NCBI GenBank assembly: GCA_036365145.1
Contig: JAEOAD010000052.1
Span: forward strand, 12,585,501-12,649,500
Direction: 5' to 3'
Length of the DNA stretch: 64,000 nucleotides
Source: Orientallactaga sibirica
Lineage: Eukaryota; Chordata; Mammalia; Rodentia; Dipodidae
Shown: in pieces, positions 20,248 to 31,352 of the stretch
Numbering within the stretch: the first letter of the stretch is position 1
Layout: every line of letters begins with the position of its first letter
Notes under the pieces: model-generated
Database searches by the model: none
What the model saw: only the letters and a program-made list of their open reading frames with translations
What the model was told of the DNA's origin: nothing
Translations under genes and position numbers: made by a program

Positions 20248-20306
20248 ACACCATTCCTACCTGTGAGGTAAAGTTTAGTTTTTATTTAAAAAAATAACAA
20301 TATTAG

Positions 20307-20521
20307 GGTTGGAGAGATGGCTTAGTGATTGAGGTGTTTGCCTGCAAAGCCAAAGGCCCAAGGCTCAATTCCCCAGGACCCACATAAGCCAGATGCACAA
20401 GGTGGCGCCTGCTTTTGGAGGTTGTTTGCAGTGGCTAGAGGCCCTGGCATGCCCATTCTCTGTCTCTCTCCCCATCTTTCTCTCTCATAAATAAATAAAA
20501 TGAAATAAATTTAAAAATATA
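20307..20521 (+). mobile_element. B2 SINE
   Basis: Full-length with tail AAATAAATAAAATGAAATAAA. Confidence 0.92.
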
Positions 20522-20835
20522 TTAATGAAAGAATTCAATAATGTATGTAACCCATGCTAAAAGCCAAATTACAAAGTCAGCTAGCCCAGTCACTATTTCA
20601 AATCGTTTGCTCCCAGGCCCACGCACAACCAACACATCTGCCAAAGACCAGTTTGTGAGCATCCAGTCTACATTTCTCAGACCGTCTTTCACATCTGTCA
20701 ACAGCACAAAACTGCATCTGCATGTCCCAATTTTGGGCTCAGAAATATGGTCTCTATAGATAGGTTTTTAATAAAAGGAAAGACAGATGATCATGTAGTG
20801 GAAACCAAGAAAGGACTTGCAAAGGATGTAAAATG
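20522..20835. other. Unassigned sequence
   Basis: About 310 bases, nothing recognised. Confidence 0.45.
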
Positions 20836-20938
20836 AAGCTGGGTCTATATTTCCAGGGTGGCCTCAGACTCACAGTGATTCTCCTACCTCAGCCTTCTGA
20901 GTGCTGGGATTAAAGGCGTGTGCCACCACACCGGGCTC
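20836..20938 (-). mobile_element. B1 SINE, truncated
   Basis: Lacks its 3' third; ends CCACCACACCGGGC. Confidence 0.82.
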
Positions 20939-20939
20939 T

Positions 20940-21295
20940 TGGGTGCATCTTTGAGGGCATTTCCAGTGAGGACTAAGGGAGGAAGCTCTACCCTGAAAGT
21001 GGATGATCACCCCACAGGCTGGGGCCCAAATGGAATAAAATGGGAGATAATGGAATAAAAATATAAAAATAAAATAGATAATAGAATAAAATGGCAGCGG
21101 GGGGAGCCTGCAGCACAGTGTGGAGTTCTCTCTCTCCCACCATTCCTCCCTCCCCTTCTTGGCTGCCATGATATGAACAGCTTGTTCTACCAGACCTTTC
21201 CTTAACAGATAGAAAGTTATGAAACCATGAGCTGAAATCAATATTCTTCCTGCTTTAATATATGCCAGGTCACAGTAATGTGACCTGAACACGTC
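20940..21295 (+). mobile_element. Possible rodent LTR-like repeat
   Basis: CATGAGCTGAAATCAATATT followed by TGCCAGGTCACAGTAATG resembles the 3' part of rodent interspersed repeats with GAGCCAAAATAAA-like ends. No termini or duplications found. Confidence 0.35.
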
Positions 21296-21372
21296 ATATC
21301 ATGTCCCTATCTGTCCCTGGTGATTTTCTTTGCTCTGAAGTTTACTTATTTGGATAGTAGAAAAGCAAACCA

Positions 21373-21455
21373 TCCATATTTTTTATGGTGCTGGGGATGG
21401 AACTCAGAGGCTCTCACATGCTAGGCCAGTGTTATTTCACTGAATCATATCCCTT
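21373..21455 (-). mobile_element. ID-like SINE fragment
   Basis: GGTGCTGGGGATGGAACTCA and ACATGCTAGGCCAGTG match a reversed ID head. Confidence 0.65.
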
Positions 21456-21476
21456 ATGCATTTTTGTTGTTGTTAT

Positions 21477-21608
21477 TTTTTTTCAAGGTAGGGTTTCACT
21501 CTAGTCCAGGCTGACCTGGAACTCACTATGTAGTCTTGAACTCACAGCCATCCTCCTACCTTTGCCTCTCGAGTGCTGGGATTAAAGGCGTGTGCCACCA
21601 CGCACGGC
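21477..21608 (-). mobile_element. B1 SINE
   Basis: Nearly complete; lacks CTCAGGGTGGC in the middle. Confidence 0.88.
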
Positions 21609-21696
21609 CTTTATTCATTATTTTAACTAATATTTTCACAATATCTTTCCCCACTCTTGTACTCTTTTATAAATACTATTTTGTTATATATGCATC

Positions 21697-22032
21697 TGTG
21701 GTGGTTTGATTCAGGTGACCCCCATAAACTTAGGCATTTTAAATGCCAAGCTTTCAGTTGATGGTAATTAGAAATTAAAGCCTCCTGGAGGTTGGGGGGC
21801 GGTTTATAGGTGTTATAGCTAGCTCCCCCTTGCCAGTGTTTGGCACACTTGCCTGTTGTTGTCCACCTTATGTTGGCCAGGGGGTGATGTCCACCCACTG
21901 CTCATGCCATTGTTTTCCCCTGCCATCATGGAGTTTCCCCTCGAGCCTGTAAACCAAAATAAACCTTTTTTTTCCCCAACAGCTGCACTTGGTCGGGTGA
22001 TTTCTGCCAGCAATGTGAACCGGACTGCAACA
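21697..22032 (+). mobile_element. LTR-like element with perfect 5-bp TSD
   Basis: A 336-bp unit from TGTGGTGGTTTGATTC to GGACTGCAACA, flanked by GCATC at 21692-21696 and 22033-22037. AAAATAAACC lies before the 3' end as in an LTR R region. Reference copy for the family in this window. Confidence 0.8.
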
Positions 22033-22047
22033 GCATCTATATGTATT

Positions 22048-22183
22048 TGAGACAGGGACTCACATAATTCACATTGGTCTCAAACTCATTATATAGCTAA
22101 GAATGACCTTGAGCTCCTGATCTTCCTGCCTTCGCCTGCCAAGTGCTGGGATTACAGGTCTGCACCAGCACACTTGGCCATAT
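22048..22183 (-). mobile_element. Diverged B1-like SINE
   Basis: AAGTGCTGGGATTACAGG is retained, with a proto-B1-like body. Confidence 0.65.
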
Positions 22184-22227
22184 TGTTATATTTGAAGTAA
22201 GTTTCTGGTAGGAAGAACACTTGGATA

Positions 22228-22356
22228 ATGTACTCTGTGGCCCAGGCTGCCCTGAAAACTCACTATTTAGATCAGGCTGACCTTGAACTTATGGTGATTC
22301 ACCTGCCTCACTCTCAAGTTTTTGGGCTACTGAGGCATGAACCACCATGCCCAATT
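22228..22356 (-). mobile_element. Diverged B1-like SINE
   Basis: GCCCAGGCTGCCCTGAAAAC to ACCACCATGCCCAATTGG; old copy. Confidence 0.6.
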
Positions 22357-22597
22357 GGTTTTCTTTTCTTTCAGTTTTTGTGGGTTTTTTTTTTTTTTTT
22401 GGCAAATGATAATCATATGTAATTATAGGGACATGGGGATGTGACATGTATAAGTGTGGGATGATTGTGTTAAACTAAGTGACATGTCAGCTTAAATACC
22501 TCTGTATTCCTAGACAGAACCATCTAGCTGTGACATTGAACCCCTTGTCTTTAGTCCTCCTCAATCTCTGCTAATTGTGTTTAGATCATTTATTTAT

Positions 22598-22740
22598 TTA
22601 TTTTTTGAGGTAGGGCCTCGTTTTAGCCCAGGCTGACCTGGAATTCACTCTGTAGTCTCAGGCTGGCCTTGAACTCATGGCGATCTCCTGCCTCTGCCTC
22701 CCGAGCTCTGGGATTAAAGGTGTGCGCCACCATGTCCAGC
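22598..22740 (-). mobile_element. B1 SINE
   Basis: Complete. GATCATTTAT recurs at 22584-22593 and 22767-22776, a 10-bp duplication, with about 25 extra bases at the B1 5' side. Confidence 0.88.
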
Positions 22741-22859
22741 TCATGCATTTTCTTTTCTTTTTTTTGGATCATTTATATTTAGTGTCATTATTGCTATGTT
22801 AGAGCTTAAATTTGTGCTTTAATTTTGTTTCCCTTTATTCTGCTTTAAAAACTCATTTT

Positions 22860-22992
22860 AGCCGGGCATGGTGGTGGTGCACGCCTTTAATCCCCAGCAC
22901 ATGGGAGGCAGAGGTAGGAGAAATGCTGTTAGTTGAAGGCCAGCCTGAGCTAGAATGAGACCCTACCTCGAAAAACCAATAAAATTTTTTTT
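22860..22992 (+). mobile_element. B1 SINE
   Basis: GCCGGGCATGGTGGTGGTGC start to CTCGAAAAACC end. Confidence 0.92.
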
Positions 22993-22997
22993 TAAAA

Positions 22998-23224
22998 TCA
23001 CTCATTTATTCATTGAGGAGTGAGAGGAAGAGAGATGGAAGGAGAAAGAGAGAGAAAGGGAGAGAAAATGGGCATGTTAGGACCTCCTGCCACTGCAAAT
23101 GAACTCCAGATGCATATGCCACTTTGTGCACCTCTGGCTGCGCATGGGTACTGGGGAGTGGACCCAGTCAGTTCGTTAGGCTTTGCAAGCAAGCGCCTTA
23201 ACCACTGAGACATCTCTGCAGCCC
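22998..23224 (-). mobile_element. B2 SINE
   Basis: Complete; the head reads TGAGACATCTCTGCAGCCC. Confidence 0.88.
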
Positions 23225-23524
23225 TGCTCTGCTTTTTAGTTGTTGGTTTTCTTTCTCTCCCTCCCCACTGTGAAGTTTTAGGACATTTTAAAAGTTTCCA
23301 TTTTGGGCAGCCACTTAACTGTTAAGCTTGCCCACTTCTCTGAGTCCTAACCCCAAAAGCATAGCCTTCCTTTCCTACTTTCTGTCGCTTCTTGGGATAC
23401 TAGCCAAGGCCCAAAGCATGCTTGGCTTGATACTCTGGGTTTTCTCACTGTTTTCTCAATAAAATTACCTTTGCTTTATTTTTTAAAAAATCCCATTTTG
23501 TTTTATCTATAGTTTTTCTTTAAT

Positions 23525-23800
23525 TAATTACAGACATACTTAGTATGACTACATCACGTGCTGGTACCATCCTTTCCCTCGTCCCTGTCCCCATTCTGCA
23601 GGTGGTCCTCCTCAGTGGGTCACAGGTTATCCCCGTGGGGGTTGTGGGTTATGCATTGTGGGGGCAGCAGTCAGCTATTGGGGGAGTCAGTGCCTCTGGG
23701 CATGATGTCCCAACTCCTGGCTCTAACAATCTTTCTGTCCCCTCTTCACAAAATCCCCTGAGCCGTGTTGTCTGTAGTGTTTTTGAGTGTTTGTTAGTTT
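23525..23800 (-). mobile_element. Second type of LINE 3' end
   Basis: Shares ACATCA.GTG.TGGTACC, CCCCATTC, TGGGTTATGCATTG, GCCTCTGGGCA.GATGTC and other blocks with 43985-44337, showing a dispersed repeat. The T-rich left edge suggests a reversed poly-A tail. L1 membership is inferred. Confidence 0.6.
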
Positions 23801-24107
23801 TTATTGTGTGTGCTTGAGGTGTTCTATACACACAGCTTATCACCACCTACTGCTGTCAGCATTCTCCCACTTCAAGTAAAATATAGAAACCTTAACTCCT
23901 ATATGTGTCTTCAGCCAATCCCATCTATGGTCACCTTAAATCTTTCTTCTATGCACACTGAAGTCCATATTTTATAGTTTGTGCTTCAACTACTAAAAAT
24001 AATCTAGAAAATTTAAGAGTAGAAGGAAACTCACTGTATTTGCCAATATTCTTGCCCTTTCCTTGTTCTTTTTTCCTTCTTACTATCCAAATTCCTTTCT
24101 AAAAATT

Positions 24108-24142
24108 TATTTATTTATTTATTTATTTATTTATTGATTGAT
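24108..24142. repeat. (ATTT)n/(ATTG)n
   Basis: Expanded tail complement of the adjoining B1. Confidence 0.88.
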
Positions 24143-24282
24143 TGATTGAGGTAGGGTCTCACGCTAGCCCAGTCTGTTCCAGAACTTTCTCTGAGGTCCA
24201 GGCTGTCCTTGAACCCACAGAGATCCTCCCACCTCTGCCTCCCAAGTGTTGGGATTAAAGGCGTGCGCCAGCACAACCAGCT
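24143..24282 (-). mobile_element. B1 SINE
   Basis: Contains a variant middle (TTCCAGAACTTTCTCTGAGG). Confidence 0.85.
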
Positions 24283-24287
24283 TGATT

Positions 24288-24492
24288 CTTATTTTATTAT
24301 TTTTTTGCAAGGAGAGAGAGAGAAGAGAGAGAAAGAGGGGCTGGAGCACCAGGGTCTCCAGCTGCTATAAATGAACTCCAGACACAGGCGCCACTTTGTG
24401 CATCTGGCTTTATGTGGGTACTGGCGAATTGAACCCAGTCTGTCAAGCTTTGCAAGAAGTACTTTTAACTGATAAGCCATCTATCCAGCCCC
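24288..24492 (-). mobile_element. B2 SINE
   Basis: Complete; head degraded to AAGCCATCTATCCAGCCCC. Confidence 0.88.
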
Positions 24493-24524
24493 CCAAATCC
24501 TTTTTTTAAAAGTTATTTTCTCAT

Positions 24525-24650
24525 TTGAATGATGGTGTAAGCTTGTAATCTCAGCACTTTTGAGGCAGAGGCAACAGGATTAAGAGCCATGGCTACATAG
24601 TGAATTTGAGGCCAATCTGGGCTCCATGAGTCCCTGTTTCAAGAAACAAA
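24525..24650 (+). mobile_element. B1-like SINE, diverged
   Basis: ATCTCAGCACTTTTGAGGC to CCCTGTTTCAAG. Confidence 0.7.
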
Positions 24651-24654
24651 AACA

Positions 24655-24791
24655 GGGACTGGAGAAATGACACACCCCCTCTCTCTATCTCTCTGTCTGT
24701 CTTTTATCTTTCTCTGCTTGCAAATAAACAACTAAATAAATAAATGAAAATTAGGCCTATCTGGAGAGATGGCTTAGTGATTAAGATGCTA
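24655..24791 (+). mobile_element. Two B2 fragments
   Basis: First, a head fused directly to the CT-rich stretch and tail (24655-24752), missing the body. Then a 32-bp head fragment (24760-24791). Confidence 0.7.
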
Positions 24792-24884
24792 TTGGAGACT
24801 AGAGGAAATAGGAGCCTGAAAGGTAATCAGATTTTCTCTCCCTTTACCGTCCTTCCTTCCTTTATTATTATTATTATTTAAAAA

Positions 24885-25123
24885 TTTTTTGGTTTGTTTA
24901 TTTTTATTTATTTATTTATTTGACAGTGACAGACAGAGAGAGAAAGAGGCAGAGAGAGAGAGAGAATGGGTGCACCAGGGCCTCTAGTCACTGCAAATGA
25001 ACTCCAGATGCATACACCACCTTGTGCATCTGGCTTACTTGGGTACCGGGGAATTGAGCCTTAAACCGGGGTCCTTAGGCTTCACAGGCAAGCGTTCGAC
25101 CACTAAGCCATCTCTCTAGCCCC
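24885..25123 (-). mobile_element. B2 SINE
   Basis: AGCCTTAAACCGGGGTCC variant; complete. Confidence 0.92.
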
Positions 25124-25270
25124 TTGGTTTTTTGAGGTAGGGTCTTGCTCTAGCCCAGGCTGACCTGGAATTCACTATGTAGTCTCAGGGTGGCCTTGAA
25201 CTCACAGCAATCCTCCTACCTCAGCCTCCCAAGTGCTGGGATTAAAGGCATGTGCCACCATGTCCGGCTC
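25124..25270 (-). mobile_element. B1 SINE
   Basis: Adjoins the B2 head directly; complete. Confidence 0.92.
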
Positions 25271-25291
25271 TCTCTTTCTTTATTTTTTGTT

Positions 25292-26222
25292 TTTTTTTAG
25301 TTAATTTTTTTATTGACAACTTCCTTAATTGTAGACAATATCCCATGATACTTCCCTCCCTCCCCCCACTTTCCCCTTTGAAACTCCACTCTCCATCATA
25401 TCCCTTCCCCCTCTCAATCAGTCTCTTTTTAATTTTGATGTCATCATCTTTTTCTCCTATTATTATGGTCTTGTGTAGGTAATTTCAGACATTGTGAGGT
25501 CATAGATATCCAGGGCATTTTGTGTCTGGAGGAGCACGTTGTAAGGAGTCCTACCCTTCCTTTGGCTCTTACATTCTTTCCGCCACCTCTTCCACAATGG
25601 ACCCTGAGCCTTGGAAGGTGGGTTAGAGATGTTTCAGTGCTGAGCACTCCTCTGTCCCTTCTTCTCAGCACCATGGTGCCTTCTGAGTCATCCCAAGGTC
25701 GCCACCATCTGAAAGGAGAAGGTTCTCTAACCAAAAGTGAGAGTAGCATTAATATATGGGTGTGGACATTAAGAGAAGTGCTTACTGGGCAGTTTGGTGA
25801 GCATAGTATATACATTTAGCCAGATACCAGCAGACGTTATACCCCTAGGGCTCATGACTACCCCTGTTGTAGGTTTTCAGTATCAGGGATATATTCCCTC
25901 CCATGGAGTGGGCCTCCAGTCCAATTAGAGAGCGGTTGGTTTCCCCCATAACAGACATGCCACTATTGCACCCGCTGGCTCGTTTGGCCTGGCTGGCCAA
26001 ATTTAAAGCTTACAGTGTTCACTGTTGAGTATCTTCACTGGTGTTTTCTCTCTCCCATTGAACTGCATGCAGCGTAGCTTTTTCCAGCTTTCTGTCAGTG
26101 GTCCACCTGGAGGAGGCTTTCTGCTCAGCTCCAGCAGGATTTCTCAGTGATGTTGCAGCCCAAGTATGTGGAGTCTTCAGCAGTAGGGTCTTACCATCTC
26201 TTCCTGGTGGGAAACCAAGGGT
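25292..26222 (-). mobile_element. L1-type LINE 3' end, long copy
   Basis: Uninterrupted 930-bp minus-strand match to 9840-10765, from ATTGACAACTTCCTTAATTG to TGGTGGGAAACCAAGGG. The lack of insertions makes it the best pairwise reference for this 3' UTR. Confidence 0.85.
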
Positions 26223-26227
26223 CTCTC

Positions 26228-26446
26228 TTTCTTTTTGAGGAAGGGTCTCAGGTACCCCAGGCTGGCCTTGAATGCCATATGTAGCTAAGGATGATCTTGA
26301 ACTTCTGACCCTCCTGCTTCTACTTTCTGAGGACTGGGATTACAAGGATTTCTACCATGCCCCCTGAATCAGTGCTGGGGATCAGATCTGAAGCTTCATG
26401 CATGCTAGGCAAGCACTCTGCTAGCTGAGTTACACCCCAGCCCTGG
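26228..26446 (-). mobile_element. B4-like composite SINE
   Basis: A B1-like segment is followed by a reversed ID segment (GTGCTGGGGATCAGATC...GCTAGGCAAGCACTC...ACCCCAGCCC). Confidence 0.75.
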
Positions 26447-28758
26447 CAGACTATCTAACATCTGGGTAGGATGTACTAGTTTAAGGACAGTCTTCTACAC
26501 ACTTGTTTTGAACTATCATTTAGCCAGCACCAAACATGTGAGGAGTTGACTGAGCCCAGCCCCCATGCAAGGCCCACACAGAGCTCTGAACAAGAAGACA
26601 GATCCTCTCTCTGCTCCTACTGTAGCTCCATGAAATAGGCAGGGAAATCTCACCCCATGAAGTAGGGGGAAAAATAGCCTCTTGGCAGGGCTGGTGACGT
26701 GCATGCTGAACTGTGACCCAGGCTGACTTGAGATCAGGTCCTCCATGCAAGTCCAGTAGCATTCAGATCTGCGGTGACTTTTCACTGTGGAACGAGCTCA
26801 GCTCAGGTGGAGAACTACAAAGGGCCCCCTGGCAGTGTGTATTCACATCACACAGGCACCGCAGAGCCACATCCCTCCCCATTATGGAGCTTAGCGGAGA
26901 GTGGCTCAGAGGAAGGTGGCTGTGAGCGAAACCCTTTTGTGTCTTTGCTGAATTCCCTACATTTGTTTGAGCAAACAACCTTTCTAGAATGTTTCACAGT
27001 CCTGCAAATAAGCCATCAACTCTCTCTTTAAATTTCTCTCTTGAATTGCGAGCTGGGAGTTAGTTAAGCTACAAAAAAAAAAAAAAAAATGCAATCATCA
27101 GAAAGAAAATTACTAATTCACCAACCATATTTACTGAGACTATAATTACAAAATTACCTATATATTTATATATACACTCAAACACAAACACAATCAGCAT
27201 TACTCAACCCCTTAACCTCGGCAGCTCCCGGGCTTCCCAGTTGTCATGTTGCTGTTCATTCATCTTTATTGGCTTCTCACTCCCAGCAGGGCTGTGGTGG
27301 GCTTTGTATGTTGGCATTGACTCTGCCTCTGGCTCTACGCTCCCCAGGCCTCAGTTCCTCTCCCGCAATATTGGAGGCTAAATGGTCTGGGAGAGCCCTT
27401 CCGCTTTTCATCTCTGGGCACACGAGCCCCTTCCAGGTACTCCTATCTCAGCTTGTATTTCTGAGATGAGAATTTGTTTTTAGTGCAAACTTCTTCTTCT
27501 TCTTCTTCTTCTTCTTTTTTTTTCCAAGCAAGCATTTTATTTGAAAAGTGATCCTGGGAAATCCTCATAGAGGAGTGTGGAAGGAAGATGAGAAGGGGAA
27601 GGAGTTTGATACAGAATTCATTTCCCAGCAAGTTACTGTTGTAACTGCCGGGGGTGGGGGTTCTGGGAGACGGTGGAGGGAGAAAATTGGGATTTTTTTC
27701 CATCCCTTCCAACCATCAGCTATTGGCTGAGGGCCACTTCCAGGGTACTGCCCATTGGGCACTTTTGGCTTTTCCTGGGAGAGAGGCTATCAATCCTGGG
27801 GTCAGGGAAAAGCCCCAGGCAAAGAAAGCTACATGTGGCTAAGGGCAGGGCCCTGACAGCCTGAGCTACGCTTTCTTTTACCCCTTTCCAAAGTTGCACG
27901 ACAATCAAATGTTGATTCTGGAAAGGTGCAATGGTCGCTTTACCCTCGACATAGTTGAGCTCTCTGCAGCTTGAAGGACATCACTTCACCTTGGAGGGAG
28001 AAAACGTTTACATGTCACAAAGCCTTGCCTTTTGAGAGACACTGCCGGTTAAAGGATGCCCTGGACACTCAACATCCTGACATAAAGCCAAGCCCGCCTT
28101 TACATCAACATGGTTGACCCTTGTGTAGCAGTTGGAGCTACAGATGGATATTGTTGTCTCGGACAGATCGCCCCAGGCGTCTTAAAGAGACACTTCCCTG
28201 AATGATGGCTTTTGCCAAGCAGAGTATCTTCCACTCAGCAGTCCATGGCGGTCTGCACACTGCTCCCTGAGTGTGTTTCCTGTAAGAAATGACTTGAACT
28301 TGGAGGAGCATGTTCAGAGGGCAGGATGTGAACAAGTCAGGTCTGTCCTCTAGTCTCGAGGGTGGGCTGCTTGGTCTAGCAGAGAACCTGGCCGTGATTT
28401 GCACGACCTGGTCTGAGGTTTGTGACCTGGTATCAGAAGGGTGTGATAACCCTATCATGTTTAATTCGGGAGCACATTTCTCCAGGACTCTGCCAAGGGC
28501 CTGTGAATAAGGAGGTTTCCTGGTGGGAACATCCACTGTTCGTGGCCGGTGTGAGCGCTGGCATTGCTCTTCCTAGTCCTTGTGGGCAATCCTCTCTCCA
28601 GCCTTGGGTGTGTACAGCCCTGGAAGAACCTCCCCGTATCCCTTCTGCTGGACAGCACTCCCCAGGGCTCTCCTTTCTGGGATTCTGTCCTGTAAACTCT
28701 GGCTGCTCTGTGTTCCCCAGATCCTCCACGTTTTGTCTCCCAAACTCAAGGAGTCCAC
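26447..28758. other. SINE-free block, 2.3 kb
   Basis: No recognised interspersed repeat; only an A-run (about 27071-27089) and (CTT)n (about 27487-27513). Many overlapping open frames of 60-132 codons occur on both strands, none with domain-like sequence, consistent splice sites or a single favoured strand. A candidate single-copy or regulatory interval. Confidence 0.5.
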
Positions 28759-28759
28759 C

Positions 28760-28948
28760 CCGGGGCTGGAGATGGCTCACCAGTGAAAGGCACTTGCTCG
28801 CAAAGCCTGAGTGCCTGGATTTGATTCCCCAGAACCCATATAATGATGCACAATGTGGAGCATGCATCTGGAGTTTGTTTGCAGAGGCAGAGACTCTGGC
28901 ATGCCCATCCCCTCTCTCCCTCACAAATACACAATTATTGTTTTGTAA
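28760..28948 (+). mobile_element. B2 SINE
   Basis: Slightly diverged; tail poor (CACAAATACACAATTATTG). Confidence 0.85.
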
Positions 28949-29075
28949 AAGAAGAACTCCACTGGACACTGCCTGGATCCTGTGTCTGGCTTCTGTCTGG
29001 AAGTTTCTCTCGAGGCTGTAAACTGGGTAACTAGGGCTTGTGTCCCTGCACCCCCATGTCTCAGGGATCACAGTC

Positions 29076-29581
29076 TGTGGTGGTTTCAATCAGATATCCC
29101 CCATAAACTTGTGTGTTTTGAATGCTTGGTCCCCAGCTAGTGGCAAACTGGGGGTGGAGCCTTGCTGAAGGATGTTTTACTAGGGGTGTGATAGCCCAAT
29201 TTCCCCCTTGCTGAAGTCCAACTTTCTCTCTCTCTCTTATTTTCTTTTTCTTTTTCTTTTTCTTTTTTCAAGGTAGGGTCTCACTGTAGCCCAGGCTGAC
29301 CTGGAATTCACTATGCAGTCTCAGGGTGGCCTTGAACTCCTTGCGATCCTCCTCCCTCTGCCTCCCGAGTGCTGGATTAAAGGCGTGTGCCACCACGCCC
29401 GGCTCCAGCTCGCTCCCTTGCTACCTTTTTCACGTGCTGTGGCAGGAGGTGGTGTCTGATCTGTGCTCTAGCACAGCCTTTTCCTGCTGTCGTGAAGCCT
29501 CCCCTTGAGAACATCAGCCTTTCCTCCTATCAGTTGCTTTTGGTGGCTGGTTCATCTGAGTACAGGAAGGTAACTGCAACA
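29076..29581 (+). mobile_element. LTR-like element interrupted by B1
   Basis: Begins TGTGGTGGTTTCAATC and ends TAACTGCAACA, same family as 21697. Flanks CAGTC and CCGAC match at three of five positions. Split by a B1 at 29263-29404. Confidence 0.72.
29263..29404 (-). mobile_element. B1 SINE nested in LTR-like element
   Basis: Complete; preceded by a (TTTTTC)n tail complement. Confidence 0.92.
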
Positions 29582-29590
29582 CCGACCTTG

Positions 29591-29728
29591 TTTTTTTTTT
29601 TTTTTTTTTTTTTTTAATATTTTATTTACTTATTAGATAGAGAGAGGCAGATGAGAGAGAGAACGGGCACGCCTCTAGCCACTGCAAATGAACTCCAGGT
29701 GTATGCGCCACTTTGGGCATTTGGCTTT
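29591..29728 (-). mobile_element. B2 SINE, head missing
   Basis: T-run, body to GGGCATTTGGC, then stops where a TTTTTTAAAAAA junction leads into the next B2. Confidence 0.85.
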
Positions 29729-29741
29729 TTAAAAAATTTGG

Positions 29742-29948
29742 CTTTTTTAAAAAAAGTATTTTTATTTATTTATTTGCAAGCAGCATGAGACAGAAGTGAG
29801 ATAGAATGGACATCCCCCTACTGCAAACGAACTCCAGATGCATGTGCCACTTTGTGCATCTGGCTTTATGTGGGTACTGGGGAAGCAAACCTGGGTTCTT
29901 AAAGCTTCACAGGCAGATGCCTTAACTGCTAAACTATCTCTCCAGCCC
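29742..29948 (-). mobile_element. B2 SINE
   Basis: TTTGCAAGCAG sub-group; complete. Confidence 0.9.
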
Positions 29949-30042
29949 CCATCCTGTATCCTTGTTTTTTAGTTATTTTATCTGAGTTTTCGTTGTTTTA
30001 AGTAGGAAGATAAATCCAGTCTACATTATTCTGTATTTTTGT

Positions 30043-30062
30043 TTTTAATATATTTTATTTAC

Positions 30063-30105
<43 letters not shown>

Positions 30106-30285
30106 TGAGACAGAAAGAGCCAGGGAGAGGGAGAGAGAGAGAGAGAATGGGCATGCCAGGGCCTCCAGGCATTGCAAAGGAGCTCCAGATGCATGTGCCC
30201 CCTTGTGCATCTGGCTTACGTGGGTCCTGGAGAGTTGAAGGTTTTGCAGGCAAATGCCTTAACTGCTAAGATAATCTCTCCAGCC
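30043..30285 (-). mobile_element. B2 SINE with (ATTT)n tail
   Basis: About 11 ATTT units. The segment between GAGTTGAA and GGTTTTGCAGGC is shortened. Confidence 0.9.
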
Positions 30286-30314
30286 CCTATTCTGTATTTT
30301 TGTCAGTTTCTTGC

Positions 30315-30536
30315 TCTCCAGGGTCACATTTAGTTCAGGTTGACTTCAGACTCAATATGTAGCCGAAGATGACCTTGAACTTTTGTTCCTCCTGCTACTC
30401 TGTTTCCTGTGCTGGGATTACAGTGTGTGTGTGTATGTGTGTGTGTGTGTGTGTGTGTCCATCTCAAGTTATGCAGCCCTGGGGACAGAACCCAGGGCTT
30501 TCTACACTCTACCAACTGAGCTACGCTACCAGCCCC
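30315..30536 (-). mobile_element. B4-like composite SINE with (TG)n
   Basis: B1-like part to GTGCTGGGATTACAG, a TG run (about 30423-30458), then a reversed ID part to GAGCTACGCTACCAGCCCC. Confidence 0.75.
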
Positions 30537-30567
30537 AGGTCGCTGTTCTTCTTATCTGTTTATGGTT

Positions 30568-30749
30568 TTTCATATTTTATTTATTTATGAGAAAGAGAGA
30601 GAGAGAGAGAATGAATGGGCGCCCCTGGGCCTCTAGCCACTACAAGTAAACTCCAGACACGTGTCACCTTGTGCATGTGGCTTTGCATGGGCCTTGGGGA
30701 ATTGAACCCCAGTTCTTAGGATTGAACTGCTGAGCCATCTCTCCAGCCT
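30568..30749 (-). mobile_element. B2 SINE
   Basis: Shortened between CAGTTCTTAGG and ACTGCTGAGCC. Confidence 0.88.
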
Positions 30750-30764
30750 TGTCTGTTTATTTTT

Positions 30765-30893
30765 GAGACAAGACCTCACTTTGGAGCCCATGATGGCCTG
30801 GAACTGTACAGCCAAGCTGGCTCCCAATTAATGGTAATCCTCCTGTCTCGGCCTCTCAAGTGCTGGTATTACAGGTGTGAGCCACTACACCAA
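30765..30893 (-). mobile_element. Diverged B1-like SINE
   Basis: CTCAAGTGCTGGTATTACAGG and GTGAGCCACTACACC retained. Confidence 0.65.
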
Positions 30894-30900
30894 GTTTCTT

Positions 30901-31127
30901 TTTTTTTTTTTTGAATTTTTATTAATCTATTTGCAAGGAAAGAGGGAGGGAGATAGAGAGAATTATAGAGAAAATGAACAGCTATTCCAGACCCTCTTGC
31001 CACTGTAAACAAACTTCATATGAATGTACCATTTTGTGCATCTGCTTTTATATGGGTCCTGAGGTGGAACTCAGACCCTCGGGCTTTACAAGCCAATGCC
31101 TTTAACCGCTGATCATCTCTCCAACCC
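30901..31127 (-). mobile_element. B2 SINE, diverged
   Basis: Old copy; head reads CTGATCATCTCTCCAACCCC. Confidence 0.82.
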
Positions 31128-31212
31128 CTCTTCTCTTTAAAGAAAGTTTTGGAAAGGTACTAAATGTGTCATTTAATTTCCTTTTTAAAAATATTAATTA
31201 ATTAATTAATTT

Positions 31213-31352
31213 TTTTGCTTTTTGAGATAAGATCAGGCCCAGGCTGACCTGGAATTTACTATGTAGTCTCAAGGTGGCCTTGAACTCACTCCGATCCTCC
31301 TACCTCTGCCTCCCGAGTGCTGGGATTAAAGGTGTGTACCACCAAGTTATCC
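31213..31352 (-). mobile_element. B1 SINE
   Basis: Preceded by (TTAA)n; lacks part of the GGTCTCACTCTAG segment. Confidence 0.88.

Larger units (their letters stand above)
22540..24095 (-). mobile_element. Old L1 ORF2 relic, antisense, heavily interrupted
   Basis: Segments at about 22540-22597, 22767-22858, 23465-23520 and 23820-24090 resemble the reverse complement of mammalian L1 ORF2 (for example ATTTATATTTAGTGTCATTA and ACTTCAAGTAAAATATAGAA). B1, B1, B2 and a second LINE piece lie between them. The segment at about 23225-23460 is unassigned. No reading frame survives. Confidence 0.55.

Noticed and set aside
23319..23490. Possible LTR end with CAATAAAATTACC
   Set aside because: Resembles a polyadenylation region, but no termini, duplication or second copy was seen.
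25444..25819. 123- and 99-codon frames similar to frames at 10273-10618
   Set aside because: Both pairs are the same LINE 3' UTR in opposite orientation; the similarity reflects repeat homology, not coding.
28433..29089. 218-codon minus-strand frame
   Set aside because: It reads through a B2 SINE (28760-28948), and an equally long frame (199 codons) lies on the opposite strand. No domain or splice evidence.
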